From: Bacteroidota bacterium
GTDB taxonomy: Bacteria > Bacteroidota > Bacteroidia > Cytophagales > Cyclobacteriaceae
DNA length: 64,000 nt
Assembly: GCA_023417785.1 (NCBI GenBank)
Contig: JAEZEH010000089.1
Coordinates: 14,795 to 78,794 of the forward strand
Reading direction: 5' to 3'
The notes beneath the pieces were generated by a model. The model was not told where the DNA came from and made no database searches. It was given only the letters and a program-made list of their open reading frames with translations. Below, one piece after another: positions 49,757 through 59,063 of the stretch. Made by a program: the position numbers and the translations under genes. The stretch's first letter is position 1. Every line of letters starts with the position of its first letter.

Positions 49757-51214
49757 TTAATTATTCCGACGGAAAGGTGCACCCTGTTTCCATTGAGGCG
49801 CATCTTTCATTGACGAAAACAATTTGGCAGCATGAACAAAGGATCGGACGTACTTTGTAATGTACTCGAAATCCAGCGAAGATGCGTGATCCGGCAGTTG
49901 ATGATAGTACTTCATGATTTCGGCGTCGAAGGCCTTTATTCCCGGCGCAAAGTTGATTGCGGGAACACCTGCTGTCGCGAATCGGTAATTGTCAGATCCT
50001 GCATAAAGATTGTACTGTGGAACAGGATCCGCGGCAGCCCTCAGCCCGAATGCTGTACAAGCCTCTTTCAATACCTCCTCTGTGTTCGTGTATTCCAGGC
50101 CGTTAATCGTCACGATAGACTTGTCATTGTATCCGCCGCCATCGGCATTGAGATTAAAGACAGTCTGCGGTAGGGGTACTACCGGATGATCCGCGTACCA
50201 CTTACTTCCCAGCAACCCTTTTTCCTCAGCGGTAAATCCGATGAAGAGAACAGAACGGGCTGGGCGATGTTGTCCGAGATAACGTGCTGCCGCCAACAAG
50301 GCAGTTGTTCCCAGCGCGTTGTCTCTGGCACCATTGTAAATTGAATCCCCCTCAGCATTCTTCTTGCCGGTTCCGATGTGGTCGTAATGCGCAGTAATGA
50401 CAATGTACTCTTTCTTCAGTGTAGCATCGCTCCCTTCGAGAAATCCGACTACATTCCGTGCGCTGATTTTTTCTGGATTCGCCCCTTGAATTGTGAGCGA
50501 ACACGGCATGGCCCCCTTCTCCTTCAATGTTTTCAGCAGTGGCGACTCAACGATATTTCGCATGAGCAGATGCGGGAGGGGATCTCCCTTTTCATCGAGG
50601 GTAATCCGTTGTTGCAAAAAGAAGTTACCGAGTGCTTCGAAGGTAATTCCTGGCAGGGCGACGATTTCGATCAGGCCTATCGCCCCACGCATTTTCGCTT
50701 CGGCGTTCTTCTTGAAAGCCGTCTCCTGAAAAGCTCTGTTTAAAATCGTATCGCTCGGATCACCGATAAGACACATAACGATTTTTCCATTTACGTTTAT
50801 CTTGTCGAACTCTTGCGAGGTCCCATATCCGGCAAAGACGATGTTGCCTCTGAGATTTGCATCTGCTCCAGCGAATAGGAGGAGATCTTTTTTGATGAGG
50901 AATGATTCCTGATCAATCGAAAGCTCAATATTTGTTGGTGGCGTTGTTTTCAGGATGGGAACAGGTTGATAAAAGCTCTTTAAACCGGGAGCAAAGGTGA
51001 GTCCCGAAGCAGAAAATCCGGCGGCAAGGTAGGCTGCGGCAATTTCGAGTTCAGGAGAACCGGTATCCCGGCCTTTCATTTCATCCGCTGCCAGAAACTC
51101 GACGTTTCCTCTCACATAGGACTGAGAAATGAGCTCGCTTATGCGCTTGCTCGTGCTGGTCTGGGCGGAAACAATATGAGGGAGGAGGAGAACTAGGCAG
51201 ATAACATATTTCAT
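49757..51214 (-). CDS. secreted M28-family metallopeptidase
   Basis: The 485-residue protein has a signal peptide (about 1-17), a protease-associated-like insert (about 100-230) and an M28 catalytic domain. The zinc ligands and catalytic residues are seen as ITAHYDHIGTG (His and Asp), GARDNALGTTALL (bridging Asp), FTAEEKGLLGS (Glu pair) and the late YYHQLPDH. It would act as an aminopeptidase in the periplasm or outside. It is transcribed alone, with a matching -7 box upstream. Confidence 0.92.
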   Translation of the reverse strand: MKYVICLVLLLPHIVSAQTSTSKRISELISQSYVRGNVEFLAADEMKGRDTGSPELEIAAAYLAAGFSASGLTFAPGLKSFYQPVPILKTTPPTNIELSIDQESFLIKKDLLLFAGADANLRGNIVFAGYGTSQEFDKINVNGKIVMCLIGDPSDTILNRAFQETAFKKNAEAKMRGAIGLIEIVALPGITFEALGNFFLQQRITLDEKGDPLPHLLMRNIVESPLLKTLKEKGAMPCSLTIQGANPEKISARNVVGFLEGSDATLKKEYIVITAHYDHIGTGKKNAEGDSIYNGARDNALGTTALLAAARYLGQHRPARSVLFIGFTAEEKGLLGSKWYADHPVVPLPQTVFNLNADGGGYNDKSIVTINGLEYTNTEEVLKEACTAFGLRAAADPVPQYNLYAGSDNYRFATAGVPAINFAPGIKAFDAEIMKYYHQLPDHASSLDFEYITKYVRSFVHAAKLFSSMKDAPQWKQGAPFRRNN

Positions 51215-51234
51215 AGCCGGAGATTACGTGCTAT

Positions 51235-51242
51235 CAAATATA
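51235..51242 (-). promoter_or_regulatory. -7 box before the M28 peptidase
   Basis: On the minus strand this reads TATATTTG, a perfect TAnnTTTG match, about 20 bases before the peptidase start. A -33 TTG is not at the normal spacing. Confidence 0.45.
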
Positions 51243-51452
51243 GTTGATTTATTCAAAGCCTTCGTCTCGTTGAAGGCTTCAGAAAAGGACAAAAAAAGAA
51301 AGCATCAGAAAACAGATTCTTACACTAGCTGGAGAAATCGTCTTCAAATTGCTTCGAAGTTTGTAGCAAAGCCATCCCTCTGCAGGGAAAGTCCCCAATA
51401 ACAAAAGATATGTTGTTCTATGATGCTTTCTGTATCTTAAAGAACGGAACGA

Positions 51453-51764
51453 CTAGCGGTCCTGCCGGCTTTCGTTGCGTTCGTTTCTTTCTTCTTCAGT
51501 ACGCGTTTCGTCCGAGTCATCTTCCATGTCGCGGTTGCGGTCCTGATCTGATTCCATCCGGCCCTGGTTGCGCTGATCCTGGTCGCCGCGCATACTGGCA
51601 CCAGGTCCAAAGTTACCCCCGGCGTTTTCACCGATCTGATCCTCTCTCTCGCTGGTATTTTCCTGACCAAGATTTCGCTGGTCGCCACGTTGAGATTGAT
51701 CTTTGTTTCCCTGACCCTGAGACTTATTCTTGTCTTGCTGTGGGTTATTTCTATCGTTTTTCAT
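51453..51764 (-). CDS. disordered hydrophilic protein
   Basis: The 103-residue protein is almost entirely Gln, Asn, Asp, Glu, Arg, Lys, Gly and Ser (MKNDRNNPQQDKNKSQGQGNK and so on) with no hydrophobic core, so it is intrinsically disordered. It resembles stress- and desiccation-type hydrophilins in composition, not by family. Overlapping frames on both strands lack this pattern. It is divergent from the SDR region and single. Function is unknown. Confidence 0.7.
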   Translation of the reverse strand: MKNDRNNPQQDKNKSQGQGNKDQSQRGDQRNLGQENTSEREDQIGENAGGNFGPGASMRGDQDQRNQGRMESDQDRNRDMEDDSDETRTEEERNERNESRQDR

Positions 51765-52102
51765 AACTCTTGGATTTTCCTGAAAAGGCTGAAAATGCTA
51801 TACCTGCAACGTTTGCGCTATACGTGGAATCTTCGGTACGTTTTGGATACGGGCAGCAAGATTCCCGCCATTTGTTAGTACCGGGATTTCCGCAACACGC
51901 GTGTCCTGTCTGCTTCGTAAGACGGCGTGGCAGCAACGTCGATTGGGGTTTCCAGGTTTGTTTCTGGTCGGAAAAGGCTTGCAGATCGTTTTCATGCCGG
52001 GTGCAAGGACAAGCTTCCCCAATTTTTTGGCCCGCGGCCTTAATTTTTCCATCGTACCGATTGTCTAATGTTATAGATTATTTAAGAACCAATACAACTG
52101 CG
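51765..52102. other. intergenic region before the SDR gene
   Basis: The 338 bases lie between the divergent disordered-protein and SDR genes. The SDR frame is open throughout, but this part does not read as an SDR domain and holds no signal peptide. No separate gene is supported. Confidence 0.5.
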
Positions 52103-52912
52103 ATGGAAAACGAAAGAAAAAAATATGTTCTCGTCACCGGTGCGACGGAGGGCATAGGGTATGAATTGTCGAAGGTTTTTGCCGAGAATGGATTCAACCT
52201 CGTACTGGTGGCCCGAAATGCAGGCGACCTTCATTACCGGGCTAATGAATTGCGTGGCGACTTTGGAATTGAGGCGATTCCTGTTGCCAAAGATTTATTT
52301 CAGGCGAATGCAGCCTTTGAATTGTACGACCAGGTGAAAAACCTCGGACTGACTATCGATATACTTGTGAATAACGCGGGTCAGGGTGTGTATGGAAAAC
52401 TCGTTGAAACTGATATCGAAAAGCAGCTCAATATAATTCAACTGAATATCGTTTCCCTGACAACACTCACGCATTTGTTTCTGAAAGATATGGTTGCGCG
52501 GAATGAAGGGAAAATTCTCAACCTTGGATCGATTGCTTCCGAAGCGCCCCATCCGTTACAGGCCGTGTACGGCGGCACCAAAGCGTTTGTACTTTCTTTC
52601 TCCGAAGCGCTGTTTAATGAACTCAAAGACACCAACGTCACCGTAACCGTCCTTCAACCCGGGGCAACTGAAACGGATTTCTTCAACAAAGCCGGAGCGG
52701 AGAATGCAAAAATTGTCCGGGAAGGTAAGTTGGGAGATCCAGCCAAGGTTGCCCGTGATGGTTTTGAGGCCGTGATGAAGGGTCGCGACTCCGTTGTTTC
52801 GGGATTTAAGAATAAAGTGATGTCAACCATGGCGCATATTATTCCCGACAAGGCTTCTGCAGAACAGATGCACAAACAATTACGGGACGAAAGAAAAGAG
52901 GATCCGAAATAA
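52103..52912 (+). CDS. short-chain dehydrogenase/reductase
   Basis: The 269-residue protein has the classical SDR signatures: the NAD(P) motif TGATEGIGYEL (about 12-22), NNAG at about 91-94, the catalytic serine in LNLGSIAS (about 139) and YGGTKA (YxxxK, about 156-160). It belongs to the DltE/YqjQ-like branch of short-chain reductases by its C-terminal region. The substrate cannot be named. Homology begins at the ATG at 52103; the open frame runs 111 codons further upstream. Confidence 0.92.
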   Translation: MENERKKYVLVTGATEGIGYELSKVFAENGFNLVLVARNAGDLHYRANELRGDFGIEAIPVAKDLFQANAAFELYDQVKNLGLTIDILVNNAGQGVYGKLVETDIEKQLNIIQLNIVSLTTLTHLFLKDMVARNEGKILNLGSIASEAPHPLQAVYGGTKAFVLSFSEALFNELKDTNVTVTVLQPGATETDFFNKAGAENAKIVREGKLGDPAKVARDGFEAVMKGRDSVVSGFKNKVMSTMAHIIPDKASAEQMHKQLRDERKEDPK

Positions 52913-53215
52913 CGGAAGTACATCTCCATTATAACACCGCTCATTTATCGTTGATAGATTGTCGGCCGCCAGCAGGGATTTGTTTTGGTTGTTTTTATTA
53001 CGTTATAAATTGTCAGGCGATGAACTCGATCGAATCGATTGACGGTGTTCGTGCGCCATTTCCATTTCAAATACTAACAAATCCCTTCCAACAAATTACA
53101 TAGCGTGTAAATAAATCCGATTTAGTATTACTTTCGGAGTCCACTATTGACCATACTGGAATAATAATAATGCCATATCGTTAGCGAACAGCGGTAATTC
53201 TAAAAATACGTTTTG
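52913..53215. other. intergenic region before the histidine kinase
   Basis: The 303 bases contain no gene that I can support and no exact promoter consensus. Confidence 0.5.
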
Positions 53216-55897
53216 ATGCTCGGAAACCCGATTGGATTGCATAGTGATACGCATTGGCAGCATCTTGCCAACGCAATGCCGCAACTGGTGTGGATTGCAG
53301 AACCAAATGGTGACGTTACCTATTACAATGACCGGGTCAGCGAGTTCTGTGGCGCATCTTACTCAGAAAGCGTTTGGAGATGGGATGGGCTTCTTCATCC
53401 TGATGACCAGGAGCCAACCACCAAAGCCTGGCAACGATCCGTAGCAAACGGAACTGTTTATGAGGTTAGCCATCGCATCAAAATGAAGGATGGATCGTTT
53501 CGCTGGTTTCTCAGCCGTGCCTTTCCGGAAAAGGATGAGCAAGGGTGTGTAAGGAAATGGTACGGTACCGCTACCGATATTCATCAGCAAAAGCAATACG
53601 AAGAAAAAATTCGGGAAAGCGAAGAACGCCTTGCCAGCGTATTCTTTCAAACTTCAGTAGGCATTGCTCAATGTGAACTGAATGGAAAGATTGTGTTGGT
53701 AAACCAGAAGTTTTGCGAGATCACCGGGCGAACGGAGGCAGAACTGTATAACCTGACAGTGCTGGACATCACCCACCCCGACGACCTTCCCGAAAACAAG
53801 GAAAAAATGGAGGATTCCATTTCAGGATTCCGGCCTTATAAACTGGAGAAGCGCTACCTGCGTCCGGATGGAACATTCATCTGGGTTTTTGTAAACGTGT
53901 CGGTCATCCGCGACGAGGCAGGTAAGCCTCGTCATTTACTGGGAATATGTCAGGATATCACCGAAAGGAAAAAGGCCGAAGAAGCATTGAAGGAAAGTGA
54001 AGAGCGGTTTCGCATCATGTCGGAATCGGCGCCGAACATGGTCTGGAGTATTAACCCGGATGGGTCTCTGAAGTTCGTTAACCAATTTGCGTTGGCGTAC
54101 TTCGGCATAAAGGCAGAACTCCTGACAGAGCATCATATCATCGAGTTCATGCATGAAGAAGACAGATCAGCTTCGATGGCGGCAATACTCAGTGCGTTGC
54201 GCGAGAAAAAAAGTTACCGGATAGAACACAGGCTTCGGGGCCGGAACAACGAGTATCGCTGGTTTTTGTCTCAGGGTGGTCCAAGCTTTCATCCTGATGG
54301 AAACTTGTATGGTTTTGTAGGGTCTGCAATTGATATCCATGATCGTAAGCGTTTTGAAGAAGAACTCCGTTACCAACACCAGCTGACGCAAACGATCACT
54401 GAAAATGCTACGGGGCCGCTGTTCATGCTCGATATGGAAGGTTTTTGTACTTACCTAAATCCTGCGGCGGAAAAAGCCTTTGGTTACAAACTCGAAGAAC
54501 TCCGGGATAAGCCTCTGCACAGTTATATTCATTACATCCACGCCGATGGGTCAGATTTCCCGATGGTACAGTGTCGAATCGCTCAGGCGATTTTCGGCGT
54601 AGAAGACCTCAAGGAACATGAGGACTTGTTTATTTCAAAAAGGGGGGCTTTCATTCCCGTAAAGTGTAGCGCGAAACGTATCATTAAAGATAGAATCACT
54701 ATCGGCGTACTTCTCGAAGCACGGGATATTACTATCGAGAAACGTGCAGCCGAGGCGTTGCAGGAAAGCGAAACGCGTTTTCGGTCGATGGCCGATAATA
54801 TTTCACAACTCGCCTGGATGGCAGATGAAACCGGGTCAGCCTTTTGGTATAACCAGCGATGGCTTGAGTTTACCGGAATTTCCGCCGTTGAAATGAAAAT
54901 CCATGGATGGCATTCGGTGGTTCATCCCGACTATGCCGAAAAAGTTCTTGAAAAGTTTCGGCGTTGCATTTCGGAAGGACAACCATGGGAAGATACGTTC
55001 CCGCTGCGAAACCGTGAAGGCTACTTCCGCTGGTTCCTGACTCGAGCCACACCAATCCGCGATGCCAGAGGTAACGTTATACGGTGGTTTGGAACGAATA
55101 CCGATATCACAGAGCGCAAGGAAAGCGAAGAAGCAATCAAAATGATGGCCGACAACCTCGAGAAAATCGTTGTCGAGCGAACGTTGGCTCTGCAGCGGTC
55201 TAATGAGGACTTGCAACAATTCGCCCATGTGGCCAGTCACGACCTTAAAGAACCTCTGCGGAAAATCCAGACATTCAGTAACCGTCTGACTGATGAGTTC
55301 GCGGAAGGTATTGGCGGGAAAGGCGCGATGTATATTGAAAAGATATCAAGCGCGACCCGCCGAATGTTCAACATGATTGACGGTGTGTTGAATTACTCAA
55401 CCGTAAATGCTTCTAACCAAAAGCCGGCTGCGGTCAGCCTTGTGGAAACGCTGCAACATATCGAATCTGATCTTGAGATCCTCTTCCAGGAGAAATCAGC
55501 AACGCTCAAGTACGGTGATTTGCCAATAATTGAAGGTGCCGGCGTTTTGATTTACCAGTTGTTTTATAACCTCGTTAATAATTCACTCAAATTCGCACGC
55601 GCCGGAGTTCCACCGCAAATCACAATACGTGAAGAAGAGTCGACAGATCCTTCTATGGTATGCCTGGTTTTCGAAGACAATGGCATCGGTTTCGAGCAGG
55701 AGTACGCCGAAAAGATTTTTCATACATTCACAAGACTCAATTCAAAAGATAAGTACGAAGGTACCGGTCTTGGCCTTTCCCTTTGCAAGAAGATCACTGA
55801 ATTGCACGGTGGATCTATCACCGCTCTGGGCGTAGAAAACAAAGGAGCTACTTTCATTATCAACCTTCCGAAAAATTCCAGGGCCGGGGCGCTTTAA
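53216..55897 (+). CDS. multi-PAS sensor histidine kinase, soluble
   Basis: The 893-residue protein has no membrane helix or signal peptide. It holds five PAS/PAC units (about 12-130, 135-258, 262-385, 390-515, 520-645; PAC ends such as GTATDIHQQ, GICQDITERKK, GSAIDIHDRK and GTNTDITERKE are clear), a HisKA domain with H675 in ASHDLKEPLRK, and a HATPase (about 775-885) with LVNNSLKFA, DNGIGFEQEYAEKIF and GTGLGLSLCKKI. It should sense a cytoplasmic signal. No response regulator is adjacent, so it is an orphan kinase. The ATG at 53216 is preferred to the TTG three bases earlier. Confidence 0.94.
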   Translation: MLGNPIGLHSDTHWQHLANAMPQLVWIAEPNGDVTYYNDRVSEFCGASYSESVWRWDGLLHPDDQEPTTKAWQRSVANGTVYEVSHRIKMKDGSFRWFLSRAFPEKDEQGCVRKWYGTATDIHQQKQYEEKIRESEERLASVFFQTSVGIAQCELNGKIVLVNQKFCEITGRTEAELYNLTVLDITHPDDLPENKEKMEDSISGFRPYKLEKRYLRPDGTFIWVFVNVSVIRDEAGKPRHLLGICQDITERKKAEEALKESEERFRIMSESAPNMVWSINPDGSLKFVNQFALAYFGIKAELLTEHHIIEFMHEEDRSASMAAILSALREKKSYRIEHRLRGRNNEYRWFLSQGGPSFHPDGNLYGFVGSAIDIHDRKRFEEELRYQHQLTQTITENATGPLFMLDMEGFCTYLNPAAEKAFGYKLEELRDKPLHSYIHYIHADGSDFPMVQCRIAQAIFGVEDLKEHEDLFISKRGAFIPVKCSAKRIIKDRITIGVLLEARDITIEKRAAEALQESETRFRSMADNISQLAWMADETGSAFWYNQRWLEFTGISAVEMKIHGWHSVVHPDYAEKVLEKFRRCISEGQPWEDTFPLRNREGYFRWFLTRATPIRDARGNVIRWFGTNTDITERKESEEAIKMMADNLEKIVVERTLALQRSNEDLQQFAHVASHDLKEPLRKIQTFSNRLTDEFAEGIGGKGAMYIEKISSATRRMFNMIDGVLNYSTVNASNQKPAAVSLVETLQHIESDLEILFQEKSATLKYGDLPIIEGAGVLIYQLFYNLVNNSLKFARAGVPPQITIREEESTDPSMVCLVFEDNGIGFEQEYAEKIFHTFTRLNSKDKYEGTGLGLSLCKKITELHGGSITALGVENKGATFIINLPKNSRAGAL

Positions 55898-55916
55898 CAG
55901 AATTTTATCCGGCCAG

Positions 55917-55946
55917 TTGACTTAAACAAACCATTTCTTATATTTA
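55917..55946 (+). promoter_or_regulatory. promoter of the PadR/permease operon
   Basis: A -33 TTG (55917-55919) is followed after exactly 19 bases by TATATTTA (55939-55946), which differs from TAnnTTTG only in the last base. The ATG of the PadR gene is 19 bases further on. Confidence 0.7.
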
Positions 55947-55962
55947 CTTAACAAAATATAAG
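55937..55962. promoter_or_regulatory. inverted-repeat operator overlapping the PadR promoter
   Basis: The arms CTTATATTT (55937-55945) and AAATATAAG (55954-55962) are perfect inverted copies with an 8-base spacer. The repeat covers the -7 box and ends four bases before the ATG, so a bound PadR dimer would block transcription of its own operon. Confidence 0.7.
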
Positions 55963-55965
55963 GAA

Positions 55966-56289
55966 ATGTCCAAAGACTACCTGGGTGAATTTGAGGAGCT
56001 TGTTTTAACGATGGTCGCGGCGCTGAAGGATGACGCGTACGGCGCCGCCATTTCGGAAGAAATCGACACCCGCCTTAAGCGCAGTGTGAACCTTAGTGCA
56101 GTTCATGTCACGCTCTACAGACTGGAAGACAAAGGACTGGTTAAATCCAGAATGGGTGGCGAAACCAATGAGAGGGGAGGTCGTAGGAAAAGGATTTTCA
56201 CCATAACCAGCGCCGGGATTGCCATGCTACGGGCGATGAAAGAAGCAAGGATTGAACTCTGGAAACTTATCCCTCAATTGAAACTTTAG
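55966..56289 (+). CDS. PadR-family transcriptional regulator
   Basis: The 107-residue protein is a minimal PadR winged helix: EELVLTMVAALKDDAYGAAISEEIDTRLKR (about 8-37), VHVTLYRLEDKGLVKSRMGG and a wing with GGRRKRIFTITSAG, then a short dimerisation helix. It represses drug- or envelope-stress genes in relatives. It is followed by a permease gene after six bases, a well-known PadR plus FtsX-like permease pairing. A good promoter and inverted repeat lie just upstream. Confidence 0.94.
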   Translation: MSKDYLGEFEELVLTMVAALKDDAYGAAISEEIDTRLKRSVNLSAVHVTLYRLEDKGLVKSRMGGETNERGGRRKRIFTITSAGIAMLRAMKEARIELWKLIPQLKL

Positions 56290-56295
56290 AACATC

Positions 56296-58905
56296 ATGGA
56301 GCCCAAAGACCCAGTTGTGCCGCGCTGGCCTCTCCGGTTTCTGCAAATGTTTTGTCCGGAATATTTGCTGGAGGAAATCGAAGGAGATCTTTTCCAACAA
56401 TATGCCCGCGACCTGAAGATGTTTGGATTCCGGAAGGCGCGACGCCGTTACATCTGGAATACGTTACTGTTTTTCCGCCCCGGAATTGTTTTTAGAAACC
56501 GCCACACCATTTCTATTTTACCTATGTATATGCTACTGAATTACCTGAAAGTTGCCACGCGCGTCATGTGGAGAAGCAAGACCTTTTCCATAATCAATAT
56601 TTCGGGTCTGGCCCTCGGGATTGCCGGTGCCTTGTTGTTGTTTATGTGGATAGACCGCGAGTTCAGGTATGATCAGCTTCATGCCGACAAGGAGCGGATA
56701 TACAAGGCGTGGAATCGCACCACTATTGAAGGTGAGCTGCAATGCTGGGATCGCACGCCACGCATTCTGGCGCCGACGATGGTTGAAGAATATTCTTCCG
56801 TAGAATCGGCAGTATCTTTTGCAAATAACGATGTGGCGTTTTTGTTTCGTGTGGGTGAAACCCGACTGATGAAAAACAGCGGCGCTTATACGGATCCGGA
56901 TTTTTTAACCATGTTTTCATTTCCGCTACTTAAAGGAGACAAGACTACCGCCTTGCGGCAACCCGATGGAATTGTACTCACCGAGAGTTTCGCAAGACAG
57001 TTATTTGGTGATCGCGATCCTTTCGGAGAAACGGTCAACTTATCCGCAGAAGAGCATAGTTTTGACTTTGTCGTTACTGGTGTTCTGAAAGATCTTCCTG
57101 ATGAAACCGATTTTCGCTTTGATTACCTGATTTCGTATGTGTTTCTCGAAAGCCTTGAAGGTCGCGATACACATTGGGGCAATAGTTCTTTACATACCTA
57201 TGTAAAATTGAAACCGGAAGGAAACGTGGCTTTGTTCAATGAGGAACTTCGTACCATTGTTTCAAGTCACGTCAGTTATGAGAACGATACGGAAGTATTT
57301 CTCTATCCGCTGACGAAAATGCATCTGTACGCGCGTTTCGAAAATGGCGTTCCTTCCGGAGGAAGGATTGAAATTATGAGACTGATGATGATCCTCGGGG
57401 GCTGTCTCGTGATCGTTGCGTGTATCAACTTTATCAACCTGAGTACCGCCCGCGCACAAAAGCGCTCCCGCGAAGTCGGTGTTCGCAAAGTAACAGGGGC
57501 GTGGCGTTCTTCGTTGGTCATCCAGTTTCTTAGCGAGTCGATACTGATGAGTATTGTGGCCGGTCTGATTGCCGTTGCCCTGGCGGCCGTATTGCTGCCA
57601 TTCTTCAACGAACTAACGGGACAAAATCTTTCCCTTCGAACCCAGCCGTTGCCGTTCTGGGGTATACTTATTGGCGGAGTTCTGGTGACCGGCCTTTTTT
57701 CGGGCTTATATCCGGCTATTTATCTTTCCTCCTTCAAACCGGTTCGGGTATTAAAAGGCAAGGGCGACAGCTCCGGTGGTCGGAGCGTTTTTCGCAAGGT
57801 TCTGGTGACAACACAATTTGGTCTGGCGATCACGTTGATCTTTTCAACCATCGTAATCCGCAAACAGATCCTTCACGTCCAGAACCGTGAAGCAGGCTAT
57901 GATCGAAACAACCTTGTGTACCATTTCATTACCGGCGACCTCAAGAAAAATTACGCTGCCTATCGTGACGAAATCCTTCAGCGCGGGTTTGCAGAATCAA
58001 TTACGCAAACAAGTGCTCCGATCACAGAAGCCTGGAGCAACACATGGGCAATGGAGTGGGAAGGGAAGGATCCACAGACGAAACAAATAATCGAAAGATA
58101 TTACGTAGACCAAAACTTTACCCGCACAGCGGGGCTTACCCTTGTAGCGGGAAGAGATATGGACCTAACAAAGTATCCATCGGACAGTACCGCAGTTCTC
58201 CTTAATGAAGCTGCAGTCCGGATGATGGGTTTTGAAAACCCAATTGGTGAAATTGTAAAAGATGGGAATATCGAATGGCGTGTAATTGGTGTCGTGAAGG
58301 ATTTTGTTTTGTCATCGCCATATCACAAAATCACTCCCATGGCTTTGATGGGAAGCCGCGGGTGGTTTGACGTTATACATATTCGCCTGACTTCTGACCG
58401 GCCCGTCCGCGAACTCATTGCCGGCCTGGAAACTGTATTCAGGAAGTATAATCCGGAGTATCCTTTTTATTACCAGTTTGTTGACGATGCTTATCATAAA
58501 AAATTCGCATCGCTCGAGAAGACGTTAACCATCACTACGGTCTTCGCGTTCCTCGTTGTGTTCATTGCCTGCCTTGGTTTGCTGGGCTTGTCCACCTACA
58601 TGATCGAATCGCGGACAAAGGAGATCGGCGTTCGCAAGGTACTTGGAGGAACAGTGTTAGGCATTACGCGGTTACTGTGTGTTAACGCCCTGAAACCAAT
58701 TCTCCTCGCTATAATCATTTTTAGTCCCCTTAGCTGGTTCGCGATGAGTTGGTGGCTTCAGTTTTCAGAATATCGAATCTCCCTTGACCCGGGTGTACTG
58801 TTGCTGTCATGGATAGCCATTTTGTTAATATCTCTGCTTACTGTCAGTGCTCAAACCGTACGGGCCGCGATGGTGAATCCTGTGGAAAGTCTCAAAAGTG
58901 AATGA
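56296..58905 (+). CDS. FtsX/MacB-like ABC transporter permease with prefix domain
   Basis: The 869-residue protein starts with a cytoplasmic permease-prefix domain (about 1-75, CPEYLLEEIEGDLFQQY). A first membrane helix follows near 95-115 and a large periplasmic MacB-like domain at about 120-350. The first FtsX-type membrane block is at about 356-490 and the second at about 743-865, with the repeated REVGVRKV/KEIGVRKVLG signatures. Such permeases lack their own ATPase and belong to the MacB/LolC type. No ATPase is encoded nearby. It is coupled to the PadR gene (six bases). Confidence 0.92.
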   Translation: MEPKDPVVPRWPLRFLQMFCPEYLLEEIEGDLFQQYARDLKMFGFRKARRRYIWNTLLFFRPGIVFRNRHTISILPMYMLLNYLKVATRVMWRSKTFSIINISGLALGIAGALLLFMWIDREFRYDQLHADKERIYKAWNRTTIEGELQCWDRTPRILAPTMVEEYSSVESAVSFANNDVAFLFRVGETRLMKNSGAYTDPDFLTMFSFPLLKGDKTTALRQPDGIVLTESFARQLFGDRDPFGETVNLSAEEHSFDFVVTGVLKDLPDETDFRFDYLISYVFLESLEGRDTHWGNSSLHTYVKLKPEGNVALFNEELRTIVSSHVSYENDTEVFLYPLTKMHLYARFENGVPSGGRIEIMRLMMILGGCLVIVACINFINLSTARAQKRSREVGVRKVTGAWRSSLVIQFLSESILMSIVAGLIAVALAAVLLPFFNELTGQNLSLRTQPLPFWGILIGGVLVTGLFSGLYPAIYLSSFKPVRVLKGKGDSSGGRSVFRKVLVTTQFGLAITLIFSTIVIRKQILHVQNREAGYDRNNLVYHFITGDLKKNYAAYRDEILQRGFAESITQTSAPITEAWSNTWAMEWEGKDPQTKQIIERYYVDQNFTRTAGLTLVAGRDMDLTKYPSDSTAVLLNEAAVRMMGFENPIGEIVKDGNIEWRVIGVVKDFVLSSPYHKITPMALMGSRGWFDVIHIRLTSDRPVRELIAGLETVFRKYNPEYPFYYQFVDDAYHKKFASLEKTLTITTVFAFLVVFIACLGLLGLSTYMIESRTKEIGVRKVLGGTVLGITRLLCVNALKPILLAIIIFSPLSWFAMSWWLQFSEYRISLDPGVLLLSWIAILLISLLTVSAQTVRAAMVNPVESLKSE

Positions 58906-59063
58906 CATTTCTGATGATTGGATCACGAGAAATTCCGGAAGCGACGCTGTGAGTCCCGGAAGTCGTTTTGAATTGACTTATGAAGTCTCTTTGCATCTTC
59001 CCGGCAAGATTGTAAATTAGACCTGACGTTGCGTGAAATCATATTGCATCCGACTCTCGAATT

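Noticed and set aside
51770..52102. N-terminal extension of the SDR gene
   Set aside because: The 111 extra codons show no domain, and the SDR fold starts at 52103.
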